This document shows, piece after piece, positions 29,488 through 38,927 of a stretch of 64,000 nt of DNA. This DNA comes from Kocuria rhizophila DC2201. GTDB taxonomy: Bacteria; Actinomycetota; Actinomycetes; Actinomycetales; Micrococcaceae. The notes under the pieces were generated by a model. The model was not told the DNA's origin and did not search any database. It saw nothing but the letters and a program-made list of their open reading frames with translations. The stretch is from positions 434,001 through 498,000 of the forward strand of contig NC_010617.1 of NCBI RefSeq assembly GCF_000010285.1, in the 5' to 3' direction. Position 1 is the first letter of the stretch; each line of letters opens with the position of its first letter. The position numbers and the translations under genes were made by a program.

Positions 29488-31031
29488 GCGCGGGTCTCCT
29501 GGGTGGCGGCGTCGTCGGGTCGGTCGGTGAGGGGCTCCACGAGGTCCGCGGAGGGCTCCGCGTGGGCGCCGGGTGCTTCGAGCACGGCCTTGCCGAGGCG
29601 GTCCGCCTTGGGCAGGGCCGTGGGGTACTCGCCGGAGAAGCACGCCGTGCACAGGTTGCCGCGAGACTGGGCGGTGGCCTCGATCATGGCGTCCTCGGAG
29701 ATGTAGCCGAGGGAGTCCGCGCCCAGGGACGCCCGGACGTCCTCCACGGTGATCCCGTTGGCGATCAGCTCGGCGGGGGAGGCGAAGTCGATGCCGTAGA
29801 AGCACGGCCACTTGATGGGCGGGGAGGAGATCCGCACGTGGATCTCCGCGGCTCCCGCTTCGCGCAGCATCCGCACCAGGGCCCGCTGGGTGTTGCCGCG
29901 CACGATGGAGTCGTCCACGACCACCAGGCGCTTGCCCGCCACGATCGAGCGCAGGGGGTTGAGCTTGAGCCGGATGCCGAGCTGGCGGATGGTGTCCGAG
30001 GGCTCGATGAACGTGCGCCCCACGTAGGAGTTCTTCACGAGTCCGTGGCCGAAGGGGATCCCGGCGGCCTCGGCGTAGCCGATCGCGGCCGGGGTGCCGG
30101 ACTCGGGGGTGGGCATCACGAGGTCCGCGTCCACGGCGTGCTCGTGCGCCAGGCGGCGGCCCATCTCCACGCGGGACTCGTACACCGAGCGGCCGTTGAT
30201 GGTGGTGTCCGGGCGCGCGAGGTACACGTACTCGAACACGCACCCGGCCGGGGTGGGCTCCGCGAAGCGGCTCGAGCGCAGCCCGTTCTCGTCGATGGCG
30301 ATGAACTCCCCGGGTTCGACCTCGCGCACCAGGGAGGCGCCCACGATGTCCAGCGCGGCGGTCTCGGAGGCCACCACCCAGCCGCGCTCCAGCCGTCCCA
30401 GCACGAGCGGGCGCACCCCCAGGGGGTCGCGGGCCGCGTAGAGCGTGCTCTCGTCCATGAACGTGAGGCAGAACGAGCCCACCAGCTGGGGGAGCAGCTT
30501 CATGGCCGCCTCCTCGAGCGAGTTCAGCGGGTGCTCGGCCAGCAGTGCGGTGATCAGAGCGGTGTCCGTGGTGTTGCCGCGGGCCATCTCGCCGCGGGAC
30601 GGGAAGCCGGACTTGTCCAGCAGCAGGTCGTAGAGCTCCGCGGAGTTGGTGAGGTTGCCGTTGTGCGCGAGCGCCAGGGTGCCGTGCGGGGTTGCGCCCA
30701 GCGTGGGCTGCGCGTTGGCCCAGTGGGAGGCACCCGTGGTGGAGTACCGGGCGTGGCCCACGGCCAGGTGGCCCTTGAGGGTGTTGAGCGTGGTCTCGTC
30801 GAAGACCTGGGACACGAGCCCCATGTCCTTGTAGACCGAGATCCGCTCGCCGTCCGAGGTGGCGATGCCCGCGGACTCCTGCCCGCGGTGCTGCAGCGCG
30901 TAGAGACCGTAGTAGGTCAGCTTGGCCACGTCCTCCCCGGGGGCCCACACGCCGAACACGCCGCACGCGTCCTGGGGGCCTTTTTCGCCGGGAAGAAGGT
31001 CGTGAGAGAGTTTTCCGTCAGCTCGAACCAC
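29484..31031 (-). CDS. purF: Amidophosphoribosyltransferase (glutamine PRPP amidotransferase)
   Basis: Encodes 515 residues from a GTG at 31031. It catalyses the first committed step of purine synthesis. Residues before Cys23 (DACGVFG) form a short propeptide that is normally removed so that the Cys becomes the N-terminal nucleophile. GHARYSTTG, AHNGNLTN and the PRPP motif LVVVDDSIVRGNT are present. Cysteines in AGCVFEY, WPCFYG and LCTACFSGEYP fit the 4Fe-4S cluster of the Bacillus-type enzyme. The C-terminal tail holds DRPDDAATQ, written by the dispersed word (29506-29515). Confidence 0.96.
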   Translation of the reverse strand: MVRADGKLSHDLLPGEKGPQDACGVFGVWAPGEDVAKLTYYGLYALQHRGQESAGIATSDGERISVYKDMGLVSQVFDETTLNTLKGHLAVGHARYSTTGASHWANAQPTLGATPHGTLALAHNGNLTNSAELYDLLLDKSGFPSRGEMARGNTTDTALITALLAEHPLNSLEEAAMKLLPQLVGSFCLTFMDESTLYAARDPLGVRPLVLGRLERGWVVASETAALDIVGASLVREVEPGEFIAIDENGLRSSRFAEPTPAGCVFEYVYLARPDTTINGRSVYESRVEMGRRLAHEHAVDADLVMPTPESGTPAAIGYAEAAGIPFGHGLVKNSYVGRTFIEPSDTIRQLGIRLKLNPLRSIVAGKRLVVVDDSIVRGNTQRALVRMLREAGAAEIHVRISSPPIKWPCFYGIDFASPAELIANGITVEDVRASLGADSLGYISEDAMIEATAQSRGNLCTACFSGEYPTALPKADRLGKAVLEAPGAHAEPSADLVEPLTDRPDDAATQETRA

Positions 31032-31043
31032 GCTGACAGTGTC

Positions 31044-31385
31044 TCATGCGCCGGACTCGGGCTCCGCTTCGTGAACGTCGCTGACCTCCGCGGAGACCTG
31101 GCGGGAGCGCCGCAGGGAGATCCGGTCCAGCAGCAGCCCCACCACGGCCCCGAGGGCCGCGCCGAGGATCAGGAACGCCATGAGGAAGAAGCCGAGGATG
31201 GCCGCCCGGGTGTAGGCCAGGGCTCCCGGGCCCAGTGCTCCCACGAGCAGCCCCGCGATGGCGCCCACCCCGGCGCCCGCGGCCACGAACGCCACGAGGT
31301 TGGGTGCGCGGCGCACGGTCATCCGCTGGGTCTCGGACGTGGTCTGCGCTGCGCGGTCTGGGGTCTCGGGGCTCGCGGAACTCAT
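31044..31385 (-). CDS. Small membrane protein of unknown function upstream of purF
   Basis: Encodes 113 residues from the ATG at 31385 (GGAG four bases upstream). Two hydrophobic hairpin segments (about 32-54 and 58-88), rich in Gly and Ala, are followed by a charged tail. It ends 12 bases before purF, so the two are probably one transcript. I do not recognise a named family. Confidence 0.75.
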   Translation of the reverse strand: MSSASPETPDRAAQTTSETQRMTVRRAPNLVAFVAAGAGVGAIAGLLVGALGPGALAYTRAAILGFFLMAFLILGAALGAVVGLLLDRISLRRSRQVSAEVSDVHEAEPESGA

Positions 31386-31465
31386 GGTCTCCAGGTTATC
31401 GCGGCCGCGCGCTCCCGCGCTCCGTGCGGGCTGTGGGTGCTCTTGCGGTCCGCTGGGAGTTCGCG

Positions 31466-31828
31466 TCACCCGAACAGGGGCAGCCACGGGCTGAGGTCCG
31501 TGCGCGTTCCCGACGCCGCCACGGTGCCGCGCCCGACGGCGCCCGCCCACGTCTCGGTGCCTGTGGCCAGCGCGAGCCATGTGGCGGCGTCCGTCTCCAC
31601 CACGTTGGGCGGGGTGCCGCGGGTGTGTCGCGGTCCCGGAACGCACTGGGTCACGCCGAACGGGGGCACGCGCACCTCCACGGAGTTCCCCTCGGCCCGT
31701 GAGCCGAGCTCCTCGAGGCAGTAGCGCACCGCGGTGGCGGTGGTCCTGCGGTCCGCGGCCGCGGGGTCCCGGCGCCAGCGCGCGAGCGCGAGGGAGCCGT
31801 CGGCGGGGTCGATCCTGCGTCGCACCAC
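31466..31828 (-). CDS. Sterol-carrier-type family protein
   Basis: Encodes 120 residues from tandem GTG codons at 31828 or 31825, preceded by GAGGGCGG and lying 10 bases after the asparaginase stop. SVEVRVPPFGVTQCVPGP, HTRGTPPNVVETDAATWLALATG and the terminal SASGTR-like AASGTRTDLSPWLPL match the short SCP2-like proteins often found before purF in actinobacteria. A hydrophobic ligand is likely but unknown. Confidence 0.82.
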   Translation of the reverse strand: MVRRRIDPADGSLALARWRRDPAAADRRTTATAVRYCLEELGSRAEGNSVEVRVPPFGVTQCVPGPRHTRGTPPNVVETDAATWLALATGTETWAGAVGRGTVAASGTRTDLSPWLPLFG

Positions 31829-31838
31829 GGAGCCGCCC

Positions 31839-32840
31839 TCAGTCCACGAGGTCGAGCAGCGGCTGGGCGAGCTCGATGGCGCCCACGGGCTTCCCGGCCC
31901 CCGTGATGGGGTGTGTGACGCGCGCGAGGACACGGTCGGCGTCGGCCCGGGAGATCGCCCCCGCGTGCGCGAGCAGGGTGAGGCCCACGAGCGAGTTGGC
32001 ACGCGAGGAGCCGTCGAGCATCTTGATGGCCACGGACCAGCCCGAGCGGGTGCCGAGGCCCAGCACGCCCTCTGCGCCGAGCTTGGTGATCACGTCCAGC
32101 TCCTCCATGATCACGGTGTTGGAGCGGCCCGGCCCCTGGACGTACTCGGGGTAGTCGAGCATGGAGGTGGCCACGGTGGCGGCGCGGGCGTCCGCCTGGA
32201 TGTTGCGCGCGGCACGGCCCAGGGTGGAGTACATCCGCGCCAGACCCGTGAGGGTGACGGCCGCGAGGGGCGCACCGCAGCCGTCCACGCCCAGGTGCGC
32301 CGCGCGCTCGCCGGAGAACTCCTCGATGGTCTCCACCACAAGCTGCTGCAGCGGGTGGGAGGGGTCCAGGTACGAGTCCGTGGGCCAGCCGTTGGTCACG
32401 CACGCGAGCAGGAACGCCGCGTGCTTGCCGGAGCAGTTCATGCACATCCGGTTCTTCCCGCGCTCGGTGCGGATCAGCCACGCGCGGGTGTCCTCGTCCT
32501 CGGGCCAGTCCGGCGGGCACTGCAGTGCCTCGGGGCCCAGCTCCGCGGCCTTCAGGATGGAGCTCACGGCGTCCAGATGGTCGAACGTGCCGGTGTGCGA
32601 CGCCGCCGCGATCGCCACCTGCTCGCCGCGCAGCGCGGCCCCGGCCTTCATGGAGGCGATGGCCTGGAACGGCTTGAGCGTGGAGCGGGGGAACACCGGG
32701 ACGTCCGGGGCCCCCAGGGACAGGGCCACGGAGCCGTCCGGGGCCAGCACCACGGCGGAGCCGCGGTGGCGCGACTCCACGAAGCCGCTGCGCTGCACCA
32801 CGGCGAGGTCCACGGCCTGATCCGAGCTGAAAGTCTGCAT
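31839..32840 (-). CDS. L-asparaginase (asparaginase II / Rhizobium-type family)
   Basis: Encodes 333 residues. The motifs KPFQAIASMKAGA, AAASHTG, MNCSGKHAAFLLAC, LGVDGCGAP and GTRSGWSVAIKMLDGSSRA define the asparaginase family known from Rhizobium etli AnsA, unrelated to the common bacterial type I/II enzymes. It should hydrolyse asparagine to aspartate, which feeds purine synthesis through purC; its neighbours are purine genes. The ATG at 32840 has only a weak upstream CTGGGG. It heads the minus-strand run asparaginase, SCP protein, membrane protein, purF and purM, and is divergent from purD. Confidence 0.87.
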   Translation of the reverse strand: MQTFSSDQAVDLAVVQRSGFVESRHRGSAVVLAPDGSVALSLGAPDVPVFPRSTLKPFQAIASMKAGAALRGEQVAIAAASHTGTFDHLDAVSSILKAAELGPEALQCPPDWPEDEDTRAWLIRTERGKNRMCMNCSGKHAAFLLACVTNGWPTDSYLDPSHPLQQLVVETIEEFSGERAAHLGVDGCGAPLAAVTLTGLARMYSTLGRAARNIQADARAATVATSMLDYPEYVQGPGRSNTVIMEELDVITKLGAEGVLGLGTRSGWSVAIKMLDGSSRANSLVGLTLLAHAGAISRADADRVLARVTHPITGAGKPVGAIELAQPLLDLVD

Positions 32841-32910
32841 GGCCCCAGTATGTCAGCGCACCGCGCGGCGTCGTTGCCCCGGCGGGGGCCCCGGCCGATA
32901 CGCTGAGCGC

Positions 32911-34274
32911 GTGAAGGTATTGGTGGTGGGCCCAGGCGGCCGCGAGCACGCGATGATCATGTCCCTGCTGCGGGACCCGCACGTGAGCGAGGTCCACGCG
33001 GCCCCCGGCAACGCCGGGATCGCCCGTGACGTCCCCGTGCACCCGCTCAACGCCCAGGACCCGGACGCCGTGGTGGCCCTGGCCCGCGAGCTCGCGGTGG
33101 ACCTCGTGGTGGTGGGTCCGGAGGCGCCGCTCGTCGCGGGCGTCGCCGACGCCCTCACGGAGGCCGGGATCCCCGTGTTCGGCCCGTCCCGCGAGGCCGC
33201 CCGGATCGAGGGCTCCAAGGCGTTCGCCAAGGAGGTCATGGCCGCAGCGGATGTTCCGACCGCGCGGGCCGTGGCCACCTCGGACCTGGCGCAGGTGCGC
33301 GAGGCGTTCGAGCAGTTCGGCGCGCCCTACGTGGTCAAGGACGACGGTCTGGCCGCGGGCAAGGGCGTGGTGGTCACGGACGACCGCGAGCGCGCCGAGG
33401 CCCACGCCCGCGAGTGCCTCGACGCCGGGGGCTCGGTGCTCGTGGAGGAGTTCCTGGACGGTCCCGAGGTCTCCCTGTTCGTGCTCAGCGACGGCACGCA
33501 CGTGGTGCCGCTGCAGCCGGCGCAGGACTTCAAGCGCGTGCGGGACGGGGACCGGGGCCCCAACACGGGCGGCATGGGGGCCTACACGCCGCTGGACTGG
33601 CTCCCCGAGGGCTTCGCCGGGGAGGTCGTCGAGCGGGTGGCCCGGCCCGTGGTGGACGAGCTGCGACGCCGCGGCACCCCGTTCACGGGCGTGCTCTTCT
33701 GCGGGCTGGCCGTCACGTCCCAGGGCATGCGGGTGATCGAGTTCAACGCGCGCTTCGGGGACCCCGAGACCCAGTCCGTGCTGGCGGTGCTGGAGACGCC
33801 GCTCGGGCAGCTGCTGCTCGACGCCGCCACGGGACGGCTGTCCGAGGAGCAGCCCCTCGAGTGGGAGCCCGGTGCGGCCGTGACGATCGTGCTCGCGGCG
33901 CACAACTATCCCGGGGCCCCGCGTACGGGGGACGTGATCACCGGGCTCGAGGACGCCGCCCGTGAGGAGGACACGTGGGTGGTCCACGCCGGCACGGCCC
34001 GCGACGCCGCAGGGAACCTGGTCTCGGCTGGCGGGCGGGTGCTCGCGGTCGTGGCCCGGGGCGCTGATCTGGGGGAGGCGCGCGAGCGCGGCTATCGTGG
34101 CATGGAGCACATCACCCTGGACGGATCGCACCACCGCACGGACATTGCCCTGGACGCCGCGCACGGCCGCGTGGCGCTGCCCGGGGTGGGGGCGGCGTCG
34201 TCGTCCCCGGCGGACCCGGACGGCGGAACCGGTGCGGACGCCCCGCCCACGGCGCGCACGGCAGAGGAGCAGGC

Positions 34275-34278
<4 letters not shown>
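32911..34278 (+). CDS. purD: Phosphoribosylamine--glycine ligase
   Basis: Encodes 455 residues from the GTG at 32911 ([14 protein letters not shown]); the ATG at 32839 would overlap the divergent asparaginase gene and adds a foreign-looking stretch. GARS makes glycinamide ribotide. ATP-grasp signatures are complete: [41 protein letters not shown] and [12 protein letters not shown]. After about residue 425 the tail [13 protein letters not shown] is written by the dispersed word (34192-34201). Overlaps purC as ATGA. Confidence 0.96.
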
Positions 34279-35223
<945 letters not shown>

Positions 35224-35246
<23 letters not shown>

Positions 35247-35589
35247 GCGCCCCGCCCGGTCCGGCCCAGCGGGCGCGGGCCATGTCCACCCGGACCCAGT
35301 GCGCCGCGGTCTCGAGCAGGGGCGTGCCCTCCCGCTCGTAGTGCTCCCGAGCGCCGATCTGCAGCCGGTCCGGCAGGGTGCCGTCCGCACGCACTACGCG
35401 CCACCACGGAATGTCCTCACCAGCCTGGCCCAGGGCCATGATGCGCGCGGCCAGCCGCGGGGTGCCCAGCCCGGCGAGCTCCGCGACGTCCCCGTAGGAC
35501 AGCACCGCGGCGGGCGGGACGGCCAGCACGACGCCGCGCACCGCCTCGACCGCGTCCGCCCCGGTGCGGGTGCCGCGCCCCTCGCTCAC
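35224..35589 (-). CDS. Alkyltransferase-like protein (ATL), MGMT family without the active cysteine
   Basis: Encodes 121 residues from a GTG at 35589 that overlaps the histidine kinase stop as GTGA. The winged-helix fold of O6-alkylguanine methyltransferase is recognisable in LSYGDVAELAGLGTPRLAARIMA and IPWWRVVRADGTLPDRL. The methyl acceptor motif PCHRV reads P-W-W-R-V, so the reactive Cys is replaced by Trp, as in ATL proteins that mark O6-alkylguanine for nucleotide excision repair. Translational coupling to a sensor kinase is unusual for this family. Confidence 0.85.
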
Positions 35590-36794
35590 GAGAACGGGAT
35601 CCGCACGTCCAGGTGCCACACGTGGTTGCGGGGCCCGTAGGCCACCTCCCCGTCGAGCAGCGCAACCCGCTCGTGGATGCCCCGCAGCCCGAAACCGGAG
35701 GCCAGCTCCCGGTGGTCGAGCTCCACGGCCCGGTGCGGGATCCGGTTCTCCGTGTGGATGTGCAGCGTGGAACCGCGCACGCTCATCCGCACCAGGCACC
35801 GGGAGCCGGTGGGGGCGTACTTGATCATGTTCGTCACGGCCTCCTGCATCACCCGTGCGGCGGTGCCGCGGATGGAGGTCGGGAGGTCGTCCACGCCCTC
35901 ACCCAGCTCGAAGCGGGGCAGCAGACCGGCGCGCTCCAGGCTCCCCTCGAGCGCCTGGGCCACGCCGTGCAGGGACCCGGTGGTCAGCCCGGACGCGTTG
36001 CCGCGCTCCTCGGGTCCGTCCGGGTCGGGGTCCGTGTCCGAGGAGCCGGGGGAGTCCCGCAGGATGTGCAGCAGGGTCCGCAGCTCGGTGAGTCCGGAGC
36101 GCGCGGCGGTGTCCATGGTGTCGATCGTGCGGTGCAGCTCCTCGGGGTCGCTCTGGCGCTGCGAGCCCGCGGCCTGCATGGTCACGAGGGTGAGCTCGTG
36201 GGCCACCACGTCGTGCAGGTCCCGGGCCAGGGCCAGCCGCTCCTGCTCGCGCAGCCGCTGGTGGGTGGCCTCCATGGCGGCGAGCCGGCGCGTGCTGAGG
36301 CGGTACTGGCCCAGGAAGAAGCGCACCGCCACGCCGATCAGCGCCGCGATGCCCAGGGGCAGCCCCAGGGCCCAGAGGAAGTCGGTGCTCTCGAGCACCC
36401 ACGCGGTGACGGCGATCCACACGGCGGTCACCGCCAGGTGGACGAGCATGGCCGTGCGTTCGAGCATCGCGAGCGCGGCCACCATCACCACGCACCCGCA
36501 CAGCAGGGTGATGGAGTACTCGTCGAGCACGAGGCACAGCGCGTAGGACAGGGCGATGGCCGCCGCTCCCGCCACGGCGGACCACGCGAGCAGGGCCACC
36601 GCGCCGTAGCTGAGCACGATCCAGGCCGAGGTCAGCACCCTCTGCCCGGGGGACAGGGCGGGCCAGTCCAGGGCGTGGAGGTCGTCGAAAAGTGCCACGG
36701 CGGCAAAAAGCACCAGCACGATGCGCAGCCAACTGGGCATCGTGCTGGTGCGTGCGGTGGGATCCCCGTCCGTGACGGCGGGGGCCGAACTCAC
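35586..36794 (-). CDS. Sensor histidine kinase, HisKA_3 type with six membrane helices
   Basis: Encodes 402 residues from the GTG at 36794, which overlaps the stop of the small secreted peptide (GTGA). About six membrane helices (to about residue 175) with short loops and no large outer domain come first. The dimerisation and phospho-acceptor helix reads LARDLHDVVAHELTLVTMQA with the His. The ATPase part has EAVTNMIKYAP (N box) and GFGLRGIHERV (G box). This NarL/DesK-type layout pairs with LuxR-type regulators, one of which is divergently encoded at 37018. A sensor with helices only is expected to detect a small, hydrophobic or membrane-bound signal. Confidence 0.92.
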   Translation of the reverse strand: MSSAPAVTDGDPTARTSTMPSWLRIVLVLFAAVALFDDLHALDWPALSPGQRVLTSAWIVLSYGAVALLAWSAVAGAAAIALSYALCLVLDEYSITLLCGCVVMVAALAMLERTAMLVHLAVTAVWIAVTAWVLESTDFLWALGLPLGIAALIGVAVRFFLGQYRLSTRRLAAMEATHQRLREQERLALARDLHDVVAHELTLVTMQAAGSQRQSDPEELHRTIDTMDTAARSGLTELRTLLHILRDSPGSSDTDPDPDGPEERGNASGLTTGSLHGVAQALEGSLERAGLLPRFELGEGVDDLPTSIRGTAARVMQEAVTNMIKYAPTGSRCLVRMSVRGSTLHIHTENRIPHRAVELDHRELASGFGLRGIHERVALLDGEVAYGPRNHVWHLDVRIPFS

Positions 36795-36994
36795 CGGGGG
36801 TTGCAGTAAATGGGGAAGAAGCGGCACAGGGCGCTGCCCGGGCCGCGCACCGAGGCGTCGTCGGGCAGGGCCATGGCGGGTGCCGCCGAGGCGAAGAGCA
36901 TGGAGAACACGAGGGTGGCGGCCGCGGCCGCGCGCAGAAGGGTCACGTTGCGAGTGGGGGCGGCGGTGCCGGAGCCCTGAGAAGTGTGAGTCAT
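36791..36994 (-). CDS. Small secreted peptide with Cys-x6-Cys loop; candidate signal of the adjacent kinase
   Basis: Encodes 67 residues. A 21-residue polar/basic start is followed by a hydrophobic core (AAAAATLVFSMLFASAA) and the cleavage site A-M-A at 40-42. The predicted mature peptide is 25 residues (43-67): it starts LPDDASVRGPGS and ends ALCRFFPIYCNPR, with Cys57 and Cys64 placed to form a small disulfide ring over R-F-F-P-I-Y. The stop overlaps the kinase start. No ribosome site is clear; a TAAACT box ends seven bases before the ATG, so a leaderless message is possible. Function is inferred from position only; it could also be a cell-wall or bacteriocin-like peptide. Confidence 0.72.
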   Translation of the reverse strand: MTHTSQGSGTAAPTRNVTLLRAAAAATLVFSMLFASAAPAMALPDDASVRGPGSALCRFFPIYCNPR

Positions 36995-37017
36995 GCACCC
37001 AGTTTATGATCAAGATC

Positions 37018-37764
37018 ATGGATTTGTGCAGGCTCATTCTCGTGGACGACCACCCCCTCATGCGTGATGCCCTGGCCAACCTGTTCCGCGCGGAGCCGGG
37101 TTTCGAGGTGGTGGGCGAGGCCTCCGAGGGCGCGGGGGCGGTGGCCGCGTGCCTGGACCTGTCCCCCGACGTGGTGCTCATGGACATCCGCATGCCGGGG
37201 ATGGACGGCATCGAGGCCACCGCGCAGATCGTCGCGCAGTGCCCGGACACCAAGGTGCTGGCCCTCACCACGTTCTCCACGCTCGAGTACGTGGTCCCGG
37301 CCCTGCGCGCCGGCGCCTCGGGGTACCTGGTCAAGGACGCGCGGCACCACGAGATCGTCTCCGCGGTGAGCCTGATCCGGGAGGACGAGCTCGCACTGTC
37401 CCCGTCCGTGGCCAACTCCCTGGCCAACAACGTGCTGGGGGACGTGCCCGTGCCGTCCGTGCGGCGCGGGCGCCAGCGCGGCGCGATGACCCAGGCGGCG
37501 ATGTCCCCGCCACCGGGCCCGCACCCCGGTGCTCCCAAGCTCACCGACTGCGAGCAGGAGACGCTGCAGTGGATCGCCAAGGGGCTCAACAACGCCGAGA
37601 TCGCGGAGCGGATGTCCGTGTCCCACGGCAGCGTGAAGTCCTACGTGTCCCACCTGTGCGAGAAGCTGGCCGTGCGGGACCGCGTGCAGGTGCTGATCTC
37701 CGGCATCCAGTGGGGCCTCGTGCACCCCGAACTGGAGCCGGAGGGCACCCTCGGCCCGCGCTGA
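37018..37764 (+). CDS. LuxR-type two-component response regulator
   Basis: Encodes 248 residues from the ATG at 37018; an alternative in-frame ATG at 37006 adds four residues. The receiver domain (about 4-120) has the acidic pair in LILVDDHPL, the phosphorylated Asp in VVLMDIRMPGMDG and the Lys in YLVKDA. A Pro/Gly/Arg-rich linker (about 150-180) leads to the LuxR helix-turn-helix LTDCEQETLQWIAKGLNNAE then IAERMSVSHGSVKSYVSHLC. Partner of the kinase at 35586-36794. Only 11-23 bases separate its start from that of the divergent peptide gene, so promoters must overlap the coding ends or messages are leaderless. Confidence 0.93.
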   Translation: MDLCRLILVDDHPLMRDALANLFRAEPGFEVVGEASEGAGAVAACLDLSPDVVLMDIRMPGMDGIEATAQIVAQCPDTKVLALTTFSTLEYVVPALRAGASGYLVKDARHHEIVSAVSLIREDELALSPSVANSLANNVLGDVPVPSVRRGRQRGAMTQAAMSPPPGPHPGAPKLTDCEQETLQWIAKGLNNAEIAERMSVSHGSVKSYVSHLCEKLAVRDRVQVLISGIQWGLVHPELEPEGTLGPR

Positions 37765-38120
37765 CTCCCAGTCCCCGCCCAGCTTCGGGGCGCAACTCTG
37801 GCCGTTCGGCCATGGTGGGCGCGGCACCCCGTGCGGCAGAGTAGGTGGCGGACACCCCGAGAGGTGTCCCCACGCTCCACCGGGGCGGGCGGATGTACGG
37901 CGTCCGTCCCGCGCAGGAGCGGATCGCTGAACTCGCAGCGGGGGTCCTCGTGCCCCTGGTGTTACCGGATGAGTACCGTGAGGCCTGGATCACCTCACGC
38001 GAAGCTCCGGGACCTCCGCTGCGTCAGCGGTCCAGGGCAGAGACAGGCCTGGCCCCGGCGTCCTCCGACCAGTGGGCGCCGGGGTTCCTCTGTTCCCGGA
38101 CCCGGCGGCACCCGCGGCAC
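37765..38120. other. Non-coding gap between the response regulator and GntR genes
   Basis: No gene is supported in these 356 bases. A small hairpin GGACACC/GGTGTCC at 37850-37869 and an 8-bp stem CCCCGGCG/CGCCGGGG at 38053-38084, followed by TTCCTCTGTTC, may serve as terminators for the two converging genes. Short frames across the middle do not look like proteins with recognisable features. Confidence 0.5.
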
Positions 38121-38843
38121 CTACTCCCGGTGGCGAGGCGCGTCCGGTGCGTGGCCGTAGAACCACATGATGTGCTCGCGCAGCAGCCGGGCGGCCAGAG
38201 CGCCGTCGCGGGCCTCGGTGGCCCGGTGGATCGCGTGGTGCTGCTCCTGCAGGCGGGCGCGGATCGCGGGCCAGTCGGAGGTTCCCGCCACGGTCTCCTG
38301 GACGTAGCCGATGGTGGCCTCCCGCAGGGACGCCATGATGGTCTCGAGCACCACGTTGCCGCCCAGCGAGGCCAGGTGCAGGTGGAACTGCGCGTCCAGG
38401 ATGTGGAACTGCTCGTCGTCCACCGCAGGGTCGTCCATGCGGTCGAGCATCTGCGCGGCCTGCTCCAAGATTTCCTCGCGCTCGGGGCATGTCGACGATG
38501 CCGCGTCCAGGCTCGACTGCGTCTCCAGAAGCACACGGGCGCTCACCACGTCCGCGACCGGCAGGGACCGGGTGGCGATGTGCATCCGCAGCGCCCAGCC
38601 CAGGGCGGCGGAGGGGTCCGAGATGACCGTGGCCCCGGACTGCGGGCCGGACCCCGTGGCCGAGCGCACCAGGCCCATGGCCGCGAGGATCCGCACGGCC
38701 TCCCGCACCGAGGCGCGGGAGATCCCGAAGTCCTCGGCCAGCGTGCGCTCCGCGGGCAGCTTGTCGCCCACGCGCAGCGCTCCCGAACGCAGCTGCCGTT
38801 CGAGCCAGTCCAGCACCACCGTGTAGGCGGGTGCAGCGCTCAT
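38121..38843 (-). CDS. GntR/FadR-family regulator, probable lactate-responsive LldR
   Basis: Encodes 240 residues; the ATG at 38843 follows GGAGGAAGC. The winged helix is at about 10-75 (LPAERTLAEDFGISRASVRE, AVRILAAMGLVR), followed by an all-helical FCD ligand domain with the metal-binding histidines typical of the FadR group (QFHILDAQFHLHLA, HHAIHRATEARD, LLREHI). It lies 84 bases downstream of the lactate permease gene, and two perfect FadR-type operators (TGGT-N3-ACCA) lie between permease and lutA. This makes it the likely local lactate regulator, by analogy with LldR of Corynebacterium. Confidence 0.87.
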   Translation of the reverse strand: MSAAPAYTVVLDWLERQLRSGALRVGDKLPAERTLAEDFGISRASVREAVRILAAMGLVRSATGSGPQSGATVISDPSAALGWALRMHIATRSLPVADVVSARVLLETQSSLDAASSTCPEREEILEQAAQMLDRMDDPAVDDEQFHILDAQFHLHLASLGGNVVLETIMASLREATIGYVQETVAGTSDWPAIRARLQEQHHAIHRATEARDGALAARLLREHIMWFYGHAPDAPRHRE

Positions 38844-38927
38844 GCTTCCTCCAGGGTCCTCACGTGCAGTGGCCCGCCGTCGCGCGCGGCGACGACGGGC
38901 CATGGGTGCTCACCGTTCTCGGGCGGC

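Noticed and set aside
32839-32910. The upstream ATG for purD at 32839
   Set aside because: It would overlap the start of the divergent asparaginase gene and adds residues foreign to PurD; the GTG at 32911 gives the standard start.
37586-37993. A minus-strand open frame of about 135 codons in the gap after the response regulator
   Set aside because: It overlaps the conserved LuxR helix-turn-helix on the other strand, has no good ribosome site and shows no protein-like pattern.
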